NCBI GenBank assembly: GCA_031286585.1
Contig: JAITUC010000009.1
Span: forward strand, 186,001-250,000
Origin: Delftia acidovorans
GTDB taxonomy: Bacteria > Pseudomonadota > Gammaproteobacteria > Burkholderiales > Burkholderiaceae_C
DNA length: 64,000 bases
Direction: 5' to 3'
In this document: positions 7,601-15,746 of the stretch, one piece after another
How positions within the stretch are numbered: the stretch's first letter is position 1
Layout of the letters: every line of letters starts with the position of its first letter
Notes under the pieces: model-generated
What the model saw: the letters and a program-made list of their open reading frames with translations, nothing else
Database searches by the model: none
What the model was told of the DNA's origin: nothing
Program-made: the position numbers and the translations under genes

Positions 7601-8443
7601 ATGAATTCCTCCATACCCCACGGCGATGACGACGCCTTCTTCGTCGAGTTCCGCGACGTCTGGCTTGCCTACAACGAGGAGTTGCTGCGCGCCAACCACT
7701 TCGCGGTCGAGGCCATCGACCTGCAGGTGCGGCGCGGCGAGTTCATCGCCATCGTCGGCCCCTCGGGCTGCGGCAAGTCCACCTTCATGAAGCTGACCAC
7801 GGGGCTGAAGATGCCTTCCATGGGCCGCGTCATGGTCAACGGCGAGCGCGTGACCGGGCCGCTGAAGATCTCGGGCATGGCCTTCCAGGCGCCGTCGCTG
7901 CTGCCCTGGCGCACCACGGTGGACAACGTGCTGCTGCCGCTGGAGATCGTGGAGCCGCACCGCTCGCTGTTCCGCCAAAAGCGCAAGGAGTACGAGGCGC
8001 GGGCGCGCGCCCTGCTGCAGAAGGTGGGCCTGGGCGGCTACGAGGACAAGTATCCCTGGCAGCTGTCGGGTGGCATGCAGCAGCGCGCCAGCATCTGCCG
8101 CGCGCTGATCCACGAGCCCCAGATGCTGCTGCTGGACGAGCCCTTCGGCGCGCTCGACGCCTTCACGCGCGAGGAGCTGTGGTGCGTGCTGCGCGACCTG
8201 CAGGCCGAGCAGCGCTTCAACGTCATCCTGGTCACGCACGACCTGCGCGAAAGCGTCTTCCTGGCCGACACCGTGTACGTGATGAGCAAGAGCCCGGGCC
8301 GCTTCGTGGTGCGCCGCGACATCGAGCTGCCGCGCCCGCGCGAGCTGGAGCTGACCTACACGCGCGAATTCACCGACATCGTGCACGAGCTGCGCGGCCA
8401 CATCGGCGCCATGCGCAAGACCGGCGCGGCCATCCAACAATAG
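7601..8443 (+). CDS. ABC transporter ATP-binding protein, NitT/TauT (SsuB/ThiZ-like) type
   Basis: A 280-residue ATPase with P-loop GPSGCGKST, signature LSGGMQQR, Walker B LLLDEP and an intact switch His in VTHD. The Gln of the Q-loop precedes APSLLPWRTTVDNVLLP, typical of the nitrate/sulfonate/pyrimidine importer ATPases. The ATG at 7601 (MNSSIPHG) is preferred to a TTG at 7544, whose extra residues do not look like protein. It energises the permease encoded 16 bp downstream. Confidence 0.92.
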   Translation: MNSSIPHGDDDAFFVEFRDVWLAYNEELLRANHFAVEAIDLQVRRGEFIAIVGPSGCGKSTFMKLTTGLKMPSMGRVMVNGERVTGPLKISGMAFQAPSLLPWRTTVDNVLLPLEIVEPHRSLFRQKRKEYEARARALLQKVGLGGYEDKYPWQLSGGMQQRASICRALIHEPQMLLLDEPFGALDAFTREELWCVLRDLQAEQRFNVILVTHDLRESVFLADTVYVMSKSPGRFVVRRDIELPRPRELELTYTREFTDIVHELRGHIGAMRKTGAAIQQ

Positions 8444-8459
8444 AACGGGGGAGATTCAC

Positions 8460-9227
8460 ATGCACAAGAAATACGCGGAACGCTGGGCGCCCTGGGTGCT
8501 GCTGCTGGCGGTCATCCTGCTGTGGCAGGTCATCTGCTCGGCCTTCGAGGTCTCGGAATTCATCTTCCCCAGCCCCTGGGCCATCGGCCGGCAGCTGGCC
8601 GAGTTCAGCGGCATCATCGCCGCCCACGCCTGGCGCACCTACTGGGTGACCATGGCGGGCTTCGGCATCGCCATCGTGGTGGGCGTGCTGCTGGGCTTTC
8701 TGATCGGATCCTCGCGCCTGGCCTATGCGGCGTTCTATCCACTGATGACGGCCTTCAACGCCTTGCCCAAGGCGGCCTTCGTGCCCATCCTGGTGGTCTG
8801 GTTCGGCATCGGCGCGGGGCCGGCCATCCTCACGGCCTTCCTGATCAGCTTCTTTCCCATCATGGTCAACATCGCCACGGGCCTTGCCACGCTGGAGCCC
8901 GAGCTGGAGGATGTGCTGCGCGTGCTGGGCGCCCGGCGCTGGGACGTGCTGATCAAGGTCGGCCTGCCGCGCTCCATGCCGTACTTCTACGGCTCGCTCA
9001 AGGTGGCGATCACGCTGGCCTTCGTGGGCACCACGGTCAGCGAGATGACGGCGGCCAACGAAGGCATCGGCTACCTGCTGGTGTCGGCCGGCTCGTCCAT
9101 GCAGATGGGCCTGGCCTTTGCCGGCCTGATCGTGGTGGGCGCCATGGCCATGGTGATGTACGAGCTGTTCAGCGCCATCGAAAAGCGCACCACCGGCTGG
9201 GCCCGGCGCGGCTCGCAGGGCGAGTGA
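8460..9227 (+). CDS. ABC transporter permease, NitT/TauT (SsuC/ThiX-like) type
   Basis: A 255-residue inner-membrane permease with a first membrane segment at about residues 10-28 and five or six segments in all. It carries the BPD_transp_1 coupling loop as EPELEDVLRVLGARRWDVLIKV, with the EAA-like glycine in LGA. The ATG follows GGGGGAGATTCAC. As the single permease of the cluster it must act as a homodimer with the ATPase, served by both binding proteins. Confidence 0.92.
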   Translation: MHKKYAERWAPWVLLLAVILLWQVICSAFEVSEFIFPSPWAIGRQLAEFSGIIAAHAWRTYWVTMAGFGIAIVVGVLLGFLIGSSRLAYAAFYPLMTAFNALPKAAFVPILVVWFGIGAGPAILTAFLISFFPIMVNIATGLATLEPELEDVLRVLGARRWDVLIKVGLPRSMPYFYGSLKVAITLAFVGTTVSEMTAANEGIGYLLVSAGSSMQMGLAFAGLIVVGAMAMVMYELFSAIEKRTTGWARRGSQGE

Positions 9228-9241
9228 GGGAGAATCCGGCC

Positions 9242-9757
9242 ATGACGCCCACACCCGTGACGCCCGCACCCCTGGCGCCGTTGTCCGACGAACAGGCTGC
9301 CCGCCAGCTGCGCCGCGCAGGCGCCGTGGCCGGGCGCGCCATGGCCATGGGACGCCACCCCTTTGGCGCGCTGCTGCTGGCGCCCGACGGCGAGACCGTG
9401 CTGGCCGAGCAGGGCAACATCGACATGGTGAACCATGCGGAATCCACGCTGGCGCGCACGGCGGCCGCCAACTATCCGGGCGCCTACCTGGCGCAGTGCA
9501 CCCTGGTCACCACCTTCGAGCCCTGCGCCATGTGCGCCGGAACCATCTACTGGGCCGGCATAGGCCGCGTGCTCTACGGCGCCGAGGAAACGGCGCTGCT
9601 GGCGCTGACGGGCGACCATCCCGAAAATCCCACGCTGTCCCTGCCTTGCCGCGAGGTCTTCGCGCGCGGGCAGCGTGCCGTGCAGGTCATGGGCCCCGTG
9701 CCTGCGCTGCACGAGGAGATGCTGGAGCCCCACCGGGGCTTCTGGCAACAGCGCTGA
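9242..9757 (+). CDS. nucleoside/nucleobase deaminase, CMP/dCMP deaminase fold (second copy)
   Basis: 171 residues, as in the first copy. Catalytic H65-A-E67 and EPCAMC with zinc cysteines 95 and 98 are present, followed by GIGRVLYG. The N-terminal ~15 residues are Pro/Thr-rich. It starts 14 bp after the permease with a GAGGGAGAATCC ribosome-binding site, so it belongs to the operon. The two deaminases share the active-site layout but differ around the HAE motif (NHAESTLART here, AHAELSAIRL in the first), which suggests different substrates or successive steps. Confidence 0.85.
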   Translation: MTPTPVTPAPLAPLSDEQAARQLRRAGAVAGRAMAMGRHPFGALLLAPDGETVLAEQGNIDMVNHAESTLARTAAANYPGAYLAQCTLVTTFEPCAMCAGTIYWAGIGRVLYGAEETALLALTGDHPENPTLSLPCREVFARGQRAVQVMGPVPALHEEMLEPHRGFWQQR

Positions 9758-9823
9758 ACGGCGGCTGCCGCCTGGGGCCGCCCCCGCCGCCCCCTCCACC
9801 TGTTCATTCGTCCGTTCGCCCGC

Positions 9824-11602
9824 TCAACTGCGGCAGCCGGCCAGCGCGTCCAGGGGCTTCTGGTAGGTGGGGCTGGCCACGTCCAGCAGGCCCAGGGTGG
9901 TGTGGTAGAGGTTGTCGTGCGACAGCGGCGCGTCCAGCTGGCCGCGCACGCAGCGCTCGGACACGCCGGTGCGCTCGCCCAGGTTGCCCAGCCAGGCGAT
10001 CATGGGAATGTGCTTTTGCTCGTCGGGCGCCATGGCGTAGGGCATGCCGTGCAGGTAGATGCCCATCTCGCCCAGCGACTCGCCATGGTCGGACATGTAG
10101 ACCATGCCGGTCTGGTAGCGCGACTGCTGGCTTGCCAGCCAGTCGATGGTCTGCGACAGGAAGTGGTCGTTGTAGCGGATGGAGTTGTCGTAGACGTTGA
10201 CCACCTGCTCGCGCGTGCAGCTGGACAGCGCGTTGGTCAGGCATTCGGGCTGGAAGGCCTTGGTCTCGGGCGTGGAGCGCTTGTAGTAGGCCGGGCCGTG
10301 GCTGCCCATCTCGTGCATGACCAGCACCACGCCGCGTTCGCGGCGCTCGCGCGGCAGGGCGGCGATGCGTTCGTCGATGCCGCTGAGCAGGATGCCGTCC
10401 AGGCATTCGCCATCGCTGGAGCACAGGGCCTTGCCGTCGGGCGTGTCCAGGCGGTCGGCCGTGCTGGCGTTGGGAATGCGTTCGCACACGCCCTTGCAGC
10501 CGGCCTGGTTGTCCAGCCACAGCACGGCCAGGCCGGCGTTGTACAGCACGTCCACCAGGTTGTCGTAGTCCACCTTGCTCTTGTAGAAGCCCTCGCGGCC
10601 CAGGTGCGAGAACATGCAGGGCACGGATTCGCGCGTGCTGGTGCCGCAGGAGGTCACGTTGCGCCAGTTGAGCACCTTGCGCCTGGCCAGCTCGGGCGTG
10701 GTGTCGCGGGCATAGCCGTTCAGGCCCCAGTTGGCGGCGCGCGCCGTCTCGCCCACCACGATGACGAACAGCGGCGGCTTGCGCTCGGCCGCATAGGTGG
10801 TGCCCAGCGTGGCCCCGGCCGCGATGCTGGCGAAGGGCCGCTTGGGCCGCAGGATGGGCTTGAGCACCGCGTCCAGCGAGGCCAGCACGGGGCTGACCGG
10901 GTTGAGCATGTGGCGCATCCACAGGTTGTTGCGCACCACGGGCGCCAGCTCGCGGTACGAGACAAAGACCGATGCCACCAGCAGCACCACCGAGGCGACC
11001 AGCAGCCCCAGCGTGCGCAGCACCGTCTGCATGCCGCTGCGCGGGCGGATGATGCGCAGCCGCAGCAGCCAGGCCGTGGGCAGGCCGGCGACGAGCAGCA
11101 TCTGCAGCAGCAGCTGGGGGTTGAACAGGTCGCTGCTCTCGCGCAGGTCGGTCTGCAGGATGTTGTTGATCATGCCGCCGTCCATCACCGTGCCGTAGGC
11201 GGTCATGAAGTACTGCGCCGAGCCGGCAATCCAGGGCAGGGCGATCCACAGCGGCTTCATGCCGCGCGGCCAGGCCGTCAGCGACAGCAGCAGCAGGATG
11301 CCGCCCAGGCCCACCGGCAGCAGGCGCAGCACCAGGGTGACCAGGCTGCCGTCATAGCCATCGAGGTGGGGCAGTCGCAGCCACAGCGCCCAGTTCGAGG
11401 TCGCCAGCAGCCACAGTGCCAGCACCAGGGCCACCGCCTGGGGCGAGCGCGGGGCGCTCCAGGCCATGCGCAGCCGCGCCACAAGGCTGATGGGGGCGCT
11501 CTGGGCAGGCGAGGAGGCGGGGGCTGCGCCGGTGGTGGTCGAACCGGCCAGGGAGGGTCTTGCGAGGGGGCGTTCGGGCATGACCGCGAGCGTAGAATTC
11601 AC
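9824..11602 (-). CDS. eptA: lipid A phosphoethanolamine transferase (EptA/MCR-like)
   Basis: A 592-residue inner-membrane enzyme with about five N-terminal membrane helices (within residues 50-225) and a periplasmic sulfatase-fold domain. The catalytic features match EptA/MCR: GETAR with the metal-binding Glu285, the threonine nucleophile Thr323 in CGTSTRESVPC flanked by the Cys319/Cys329 pair, and late SDHGES. It transfers phosphoethanolamine from phosphatidylethanolamine to lipid A, lowering affinity for polymyxins. The start may be the GTG at 11602 or the ATG at 11581; neither has a good ribosome-binding site. It is divergent from its probable two-component regulator. Confidence 0.9.
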   Translation of the reverse strand: MNSTLAVMPERPLARPSLAGSTTTGAAPASSPAQSAPISLVARLRMAWSAPRSPQAVALVLALWLLATSNWALWLRLPHLDGYDGSLVTLVLRLLPVGLGGILLLLSLTAWPRGMKPLWIALPWIAGSAQYFMTAYGTVMDGGMINNILQTDLRESSDLFNPQLLLQMLLVAGLPTAWLLRLRIIRPRSGMQTVLRTLGLLVASVVLLVASVFVSYRELAPVVRNNLWMRHMLNPVSPVLASLDAVLKPILRPKRPFASIAAGATLGTTYAAERKPPLFVIVVGETARAANWGLNGYARDTTPELARRKVLNWRNVTSCGTSTRESVPCMFSHLGREGFYKSKVDYDNLVDVLYNAGLAVLWLDNQAGCKGVCERIPNASTADRLDTPDGKALCSSDGECLDGILLSGIDERIAALPRERRERGVVLVMHEMGSHGPAYYKRSTPETKAFQPECLTNALSSCTREQVVNVYDNSIRYNDHFLSQTIDWLASQQSRYQTGMVYMSDHGESLGEMGIYLHGMPYAMAPDEQKHIPMIAWLGNLGERTGVSERCVRGQLDAPLSHDNLYHTTLGLLDVASPTYQKPLDALAGCRS

Positions 11603-11614
11603 AGCTTAAGAACA

Positions 11615-11643
11615 TCTGAACCCCGCGTTCAGACTCCGTTCAG
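11615..11643. promoter_or_regulatory. probable response-regulator operator between eptA and the two-component genes
   Basis: Two direct CGTTCAG repeats 11 bp apart (11626-11632, 11637-11643) have the helical-turn spacing used by OmpR/PmrA-type regulators. They overlap an inverted repeat TCTGAAC-N5-GTTCAGA (11615-11621 / 11627-11633). The site is 13 bp from the eptA start and 74 bp from the regulator start, so one dimer could act on both genes. Confidence 0.55.
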
Positions 11644-11716
11644 CTTGAACCCCTCCCGTTCCCCCTGTTGCGCCCGTCCCCGGTGCACACCCTGATGTGC
11701 GAAGGCCGCCCCTCCC

Positions 11717-12391
11717 ATGCGAATCCTCCTGGTCGAAGACGATGAGGCACTGGCCCAGGCGGTGGGCAGCTATCTGCGCTCCAAGGCCTTTCTGATCGAC
11801 AGCGTGCCCTCGCTGGCCCAGGCGCGCGCCTGCCTGGCCGGCGCCAGCTACGGTGCCGTGCTGCTGGACCTGCACTTGGCCGACGGCGACGGCCTGGCGC
11901 TCATGCCCACGCTGCGCCGGCTGGAGCAGCCGCCCGTCACCATCGTGTTGACGGCCCGCGACCAGGTGAGCGACCGCATCCGCGGGCTGGACGCGGGGGC
12001 CGACGACTACCTGGTCAAGCCTTACGACCCCGAGGAACTGCTGGCCCGCCTGCGCGCCGTGAGCCGGCGCGGCGGGGGCATGCAGGCCGGGCAGGACGCC
12101 GTGCTGCGCCTGGGCACGCTGGAGATCGACCTGGCCCGCGAGATGGTGCGCGATGCGGGCCGCACCCTGCTGCTCACGCCCAAGGAATGGGCGCTGCTGC
12201 GCGTGCTCACCGTCCATCCGGGGCGCCTGTACACGCGCGAGCATCTGCTCGATGCGCTCTACGGCTTCGACGCCGAGTCCGACAGCAACACGCTGGAAGT
12301 CTTCATCAGCCGGCTGCGCCGCAAGCTCGGGCGCGAACGCATCCTGACCGTGCGCGGCACCGGCTACCGCCTGGCGACCGAGCATGGCTGA
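11717..12391 (+). CDS. OmpR-family response regulator (PmrA/QseB-like)
   Basis: 224 residues. The receiver domain has the acidic pair in VEDDEA, phospho-acceptor Asp51 in LLDLHLADGDG, the switch Thr in VLTARD, and Lys in LVKPYDPEELLAR. The C-terminal winged helix is of the OmpR type with the recognition region SNTLEVFISRLRRKLG. It is followed by an overlapping sensor kinase gene and divergent from eptA, so control of lipid A modification is the likely task. QseB is the closest alternative name. Confidence 0.9.
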   Translation: MRILLVEDDEALAQAVGSYLRSKAFLIDSVPSLAQARACLAGASYGAVLLDLHLADGDGLALMPTLRRLEQPPVTIVLTARDQVSDRIRGLDAGADDYLVKPYDPEELLARLRAVSRRGGGMQAGQDAVLRLGTLEIDLAREMVRDAGRTLLLTPKEWALLRVLTVHPGRLYTREHLLDALYGFDAESDSNTLEVFISRLRRKLGRERILTVRGTGYRLATEHG

Positions 12392-13811
12392 GTGGCGCAG
12401 GGAGGCGCCCGGCCTGCCGCCCCGGCTGGCCGACCAGCTGGCCCGCGACCTGACCCTGGCGCTGGCCGCCGTCTGGCTGGCCTGCGTGCTGGCGCTGGCC
12501 TGGTATGTCAGCCACATCGTGCACCGCAACTTCGACCAGGAGATGATCGACAGCGCCCACCGCATGCTGGAGGTGGCCGTGCACCAGCTGGAACAGCAGG
12601 ATCACTCGGTGGAGGGCGTGCCCCTGCCCCACGTGGCGCTGGAGCCAGGCAACGGTGCGGAGAGTCTGGTCTATCAGTTGCAGGACCGGCATGGCAATGT
12701 GCTGCTGCGCACCCAGGCGGCGCCCGTGGTGGCCTTTCCGGTTCCCATGCGCGACGGGTTCTACGAGCGCGAAGGCTGGCGCATGTACGTGGTGGCACAT
12801 CCCCGGCTGCCGCTGTTTCTGGTGCTGGCCGATCCCCTGGCCGACCGCAGCGAGGCGCTGCAGCGCGCCCTGCTGGCGCTGGTGCTGGTGATGCTGGCGA
12901 TGCTGGCCCTGATGGGCTGGGTGCTGCGCGCGACGGCACGCCGCCGGCTGCGCGTGCTGCTCGACATGCAGCTGCAACTGAGCGAGCGCGGCGGCGCCAA
13001 CCTGGAACCGCTGGACTTGGACGCCATGCCGCGCGAGCTGTGGCGCCTGGGCCGGGGCATCAACCACCTGATGCAGCGCCTGTCGCATGCCGTGCAGGTG
13101 GAGCGCTCCATGGCGGCCAACGCGGCCCACGAGCTGCGCACGCCGCTGGCCGTGGCCACGCTGCGCCTGCAGACGGCCCTGGACAGGGGCGTGGACAACA
13201 CCGATGTGCGCGCGGCCTATGAGGCGCTGGAGCGGCTGCGCCAGCGCACGGAAAAGCTGCTGCAGCTGTCGCGCGCGGCTTCGGGTTCGGCGCTGGCGCA
13301 GGACGAGGTGCGGCTGGACGCGCTGGCCAGCATGGTGGCCTCCGAGTTCTGGCAGCAGGACGAATCCACCCAGCTGCGGCTGGACGTGGTGCTGCCCGAG
13401 CAGCCCTGCGGGCCGGTGGCGGGCGACGTGGACACGCTGGCCATCGCCTTGCGCAACCTCGTGGAGAACGCGCTGCGCTACAGCGATGGACCGGAGGTGC
13501 TGCTCGAAGTCTGCGACAGCCGCACTGTCCAGGTGCGCGACGAGGGGCCGGGCATGGATGCGGCGGCGCTGAGCACCGCGCGCAAGCGCCACGTGCGCCA
13601 TGTGGACGAGCTGCGCCTGTCCCACGGCACTGTGCGCGAGCTGGCATCGCCGGGCTACGGCCTGGGCCTGTCCATCGTGTCCATGATCGTGGCCCAGCAC
13701 GGTGGCAGCCTGGAGCTGCAGTCGCCACCGCCCGGCAGTTCAAGCGGCCTGCTGGCCCGCATTCAGTTGCCGGGACGCGATCCGTCCGTGGATGCCGACG
13801 CACTGTCCTGA
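12384..13811 (+). CDS. sensor histidine kinase (PmrB/QseC-like)
   Basis: 475 residues, overlapping the regulator gene by 8 bp. There are two membrane segments (about 22-45 and 161-183) around a periplasmic sensor of about 115 residues, then a HisKA domain with phospho-accepting His239 in HELRTPLA and an ATPase domain with N-box Asn352 (NLVENALRYS), DEGPGMD and GYGLGLSIV. It should sense envelope conditions (metal, pH or cationic peptides in relatives) and phosphorylate the neighbouring regulator. Its 3' end overlaps the convergent peptidase gene by 49 bp. Confidence 0.9.
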   Translation: MAEWRREAPGLPPRLADQLARDLTLALAAVWLACVLALAWYVSHIVHRNFDQEMIDSAHRMLEVAVHQLEQQDHSVEGVPLPHVALEPGNGAESLVYQLQDRHGNVLLRTQAAPVVAFPVPMRDGFYEREGWRMYVVAHPRLPLFLVLADPLADRSEALQRALLALVLVMLAMLALMGWVLRATARRRLRVLLDMQLQLSERGGANLEPLDLDAMPRELWRLGRGINHLMQRLSHAVQVERSMAANAAHELRTPLAVATLRLQTALDRGVDNTDVRAAYEALERLRQRTEKLLQLSRAASGSALAQDEVRLDALASMVASEFWQQDESTQLRLDVVLPEQPCGPVAGDVDTLAIALRNLVENALRYSDGPEVLLEVCDSRTVQVRDEGPGMDAAALSTARKRHVRHVDELRLSHGTVRELASPGYGLGLSIVSMIVAQHGGSLELQSPPPGSSSGLLARIQLPGRDPSVDADALS

Positions 13812-15058
13812 TCCGGGGCGCAGGCAGGCGGCAGGGGCGCATCGGCCGGCATGAGCCCGCACAGCCTTGTATTGCGCTGCGAGGCGGGCAGGGCGGCCAG
13901 TTTCTCCACCTCGGCATAGAAGCGCTGCCAGCCCTGGGCGGCCTCGCCGCCGGCCTGGGCCGGAGCCTGAGCCTGCGCCTGCTTCCACAGCGCGGTGAAG
14001 GCCGGCACCCAGTCGTCGTAGGCGGCCAGCGCGCCAAAGCTGGCGTTGTTGGCGTCGGCCACCCACTGGTCCAGCCGCGCCTGGTTGCGGTCGTAGAGCT
14101 GGCGCTGTGCATCAGTGGTCAGCAGGGCCGCATCGGCGCTGCGCCATTGCGCGCGCAGCACGGCGTAGTCGCTGCGGAACTGCTGGTAGATCTGCGCCTT
14201 GGCCTGTTGCATGGCGGGGCCGCGCTGCTGCGGGTCCTGGTAGAGCTGCTGCAGCGCCTGGCGCGTGTGGCCGGTCAGCGCCCGCCACTGCGCGCGCCGC
14301 AGCTGGCCCGCATCCCAGCGTGCGCGGGCGGCGGGGCCGGCCTCGGTGGCCAGCCACAGCGGCGTGCCCAGGCGCTCCACGGTGGTGGCGAAGGATTCGT
14401 TGAAGGCGGTATCGCCCGCCACGTAAACCACCTGGTGGGCCAGTTCGTGGAACAGCAGGCCGGCGAACTCGCCCTCGCCCCAGCCGATGAAGGTGCTGAG
14501 CAGCGGATCGCCGCCCAGCCAGTTCAGGTAGCCCAGCGTGGAATAGGCGGGCACGCCGTAGCTGCCGGACTCCAGGCCCTGGTCTGCCAGTTGCCGGGCC
14601 TGGGCCATGGCGTCCGCCTCGACAAAGTAGCCCCGGTAGCCCACGCAGCCGGCCACGGGAAAGCACCAGCGGTGCAGCTCCAGGCTGTCGGGCGGCGCGG
14701 CCACCACGTTCCACACGGCAAACGGCCGCTGCAGATCGGCATAGCGGCGGTAGCTGGCGTTGTCGGGCAGGCCCAGGCGTTCCACGGCAAAGGCGCGCAT
14801 GCGCCGGGCCGCCAGCAGGCGCTCGCGCAGTGCGGGCGCAAGGTTCCCGTCCTGCAGCCAATCGTCGATCGGGCGGCTGGCCTGCAGCAGGTGCATTTGC
14901 CCGCGCAGGCTTTGCCAGTAATAGCCCAGCCCGTCGCCACCGGCTCCCCGGCTGGCACAGCCGCCCAGCAGCAGGGCTATGCCCGCCAAAATCGCGGGCA
15001 GGCCGCGCCTGACTACACTCAAGCCTTCTCGCACCCTTGGCCCCCTTGCTGCTTTCAT
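13763..15058 (-). CDS. lipoprotein zinc aminopeptidase (PF10023-type)
   Basis: A predicted lipoprotein of about 431 residues, starting at MKAARGPRV with lipobox LLLGGC. The zinc-protease motif HELAHQ is followed by NESFATTVERLG, which supplies the third ligand Glu, as in the bacterial putative aminopeptidase family PF10023. The ATG at 15058 makes the gene overlap the divergent neighbour by only 2 bp; a longer start at 15091 exists, as do GTG starts closer to the hydrophobic core. The substrate is unknown. The 3' end overlaps the sensor kinase on the other strand. Confidence 0.8.
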   Translation of the reverse strand: MKAARGPRVREGLSVVRRGLPAILAGIALLLGGCASRGAGGDGLGYYWQSLRGQMHLLQASRPIDDWLQDGNLAPALRERLLAARRMRAFAVERLGLPDNASYRRYADLQRPFAVWNVVAAPPDSLELHRWCFPVAGCVGYRGYFVEADAMAQARQLADQGLESGSYGVPAYSTLGYLNWLGGDPLLSTFIGWGEGEFAGLLFHELAHQVVYVAGDTAFNESFATTVERLGTPLWLATEAGPAARARWDAGQLRRAQWRALTGHTRQALQQLYQDPQQRGPAMQQAKAQIYQQFRSDYAVLRAQWRSADAALLTTDAQRQLYDRNQARLDQWVADANNASFGALAAYDDWVPAFTALWKQAQAQAPAQAGGEAAQGWQRFYAEVEKLAALPASQRNTRLCGLMPADAPLPPACAPDQDSASASTDGSRPGN

Positions 15059-15665
15059 GGACTTCTTCACGCTGGCGATCATTGTCTTCATCGCAATCTA
15101 CCTGCTCAAGACGCAGCAACAGCGCCGGCATACCCTGCTGCTGGCCCAGTATCTGGGGCGGTTCCAGATCGAGAAGCTGATGGGCGGCCTGATCGAAGGC
15201 TATCTGCGCGCCCTGGGCGAGAGCGACGAGCAGCGCCGCGCCCAGATCTGGACCGTGCTGGACAACACCGAGGCCAGCTTGGCCGAGCAGTTCCAGCGCT
15301 TTGCCAAGGAGATGGCCTCGGCCGATCCGCAGCTCACGCGCGTGAGCACGCTGCCCGTGGCGCTGCCCTATCTGGACCGGCTCTTTCCCTCGTCGTACTT
15401 CGATCTGCGCGATGCCATGCAGTTGCATGCGCGCGGCATTGCCTCCGTGCGCGTTGCCGACAGCCGCAACGAGGACGAACGCCGTGCGCGCGCCTTCACG
15501 ATGACGGCCGAGCTGTTGCTCATGCAGTACACCTGCCATTGGTTTTGTAAATCGCGCGCCGTGGCTTCCCTGCGCCTGGTGGCCCGGCACAAGACGCCCT
15601 TCGAGCAAGTGCTTGCTTCGGTGACGGATCAGACGCGGCGCGACTACAGTCAGCTGATCGCCTGA
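15057..15665 (+). CDS. membrane-anchored protein of unknown function
   Basis: 202 residues. One N-terminal membrane helix (about 3-20, FFTLAIIVFIAIYLL) is followed by a soluble, mostly helical domain rich in charged residues, with no motif I can name. A cysteine pair occurs near the C-terminal third (YTCHWFC). The start codon shares bases with the divergent lipoprotein gene, so both promoters must lie inside the opposite coding regions. It looks like a conserved Burkholderiales hypothetical protein, but I do not recognise the family. Confidence 0.7.
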   Translation: MDFFTLAIIVFIAIYLLKTQQQRRHTLLLAQYLGRFQIEKLMGGLIEGYLRALGESDEQRRAQIWTVLDNTEASLAEQFQRFAKEMASADPQLTRVSTLPVALPYLDRLFPSSYFDLRDAMQLHARGIASVRVADSRNEDERRARAFTMTAELLLMQYTCHWFCKSRAVASLRLVARHKTPFEQVLASVTDQTRRDYSQLIA

Positions 15666-15746
15666 TCTCCGAACCACGGGCGGGGCGCCATGCCCCGCCG
15701 TGCACAGCCCGGGCTGCGGTTGACGCAGTGCGCCTTGCTGTCAAAA

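Noticed and set aside
9824..11602. A mobile mcr-type resistance gene
   Set aside because: The transferase has the same base composition as its neighbours, no flanking insertion sequences, and its own divergent regulators, so it looks like a resident chromosomal eptA.
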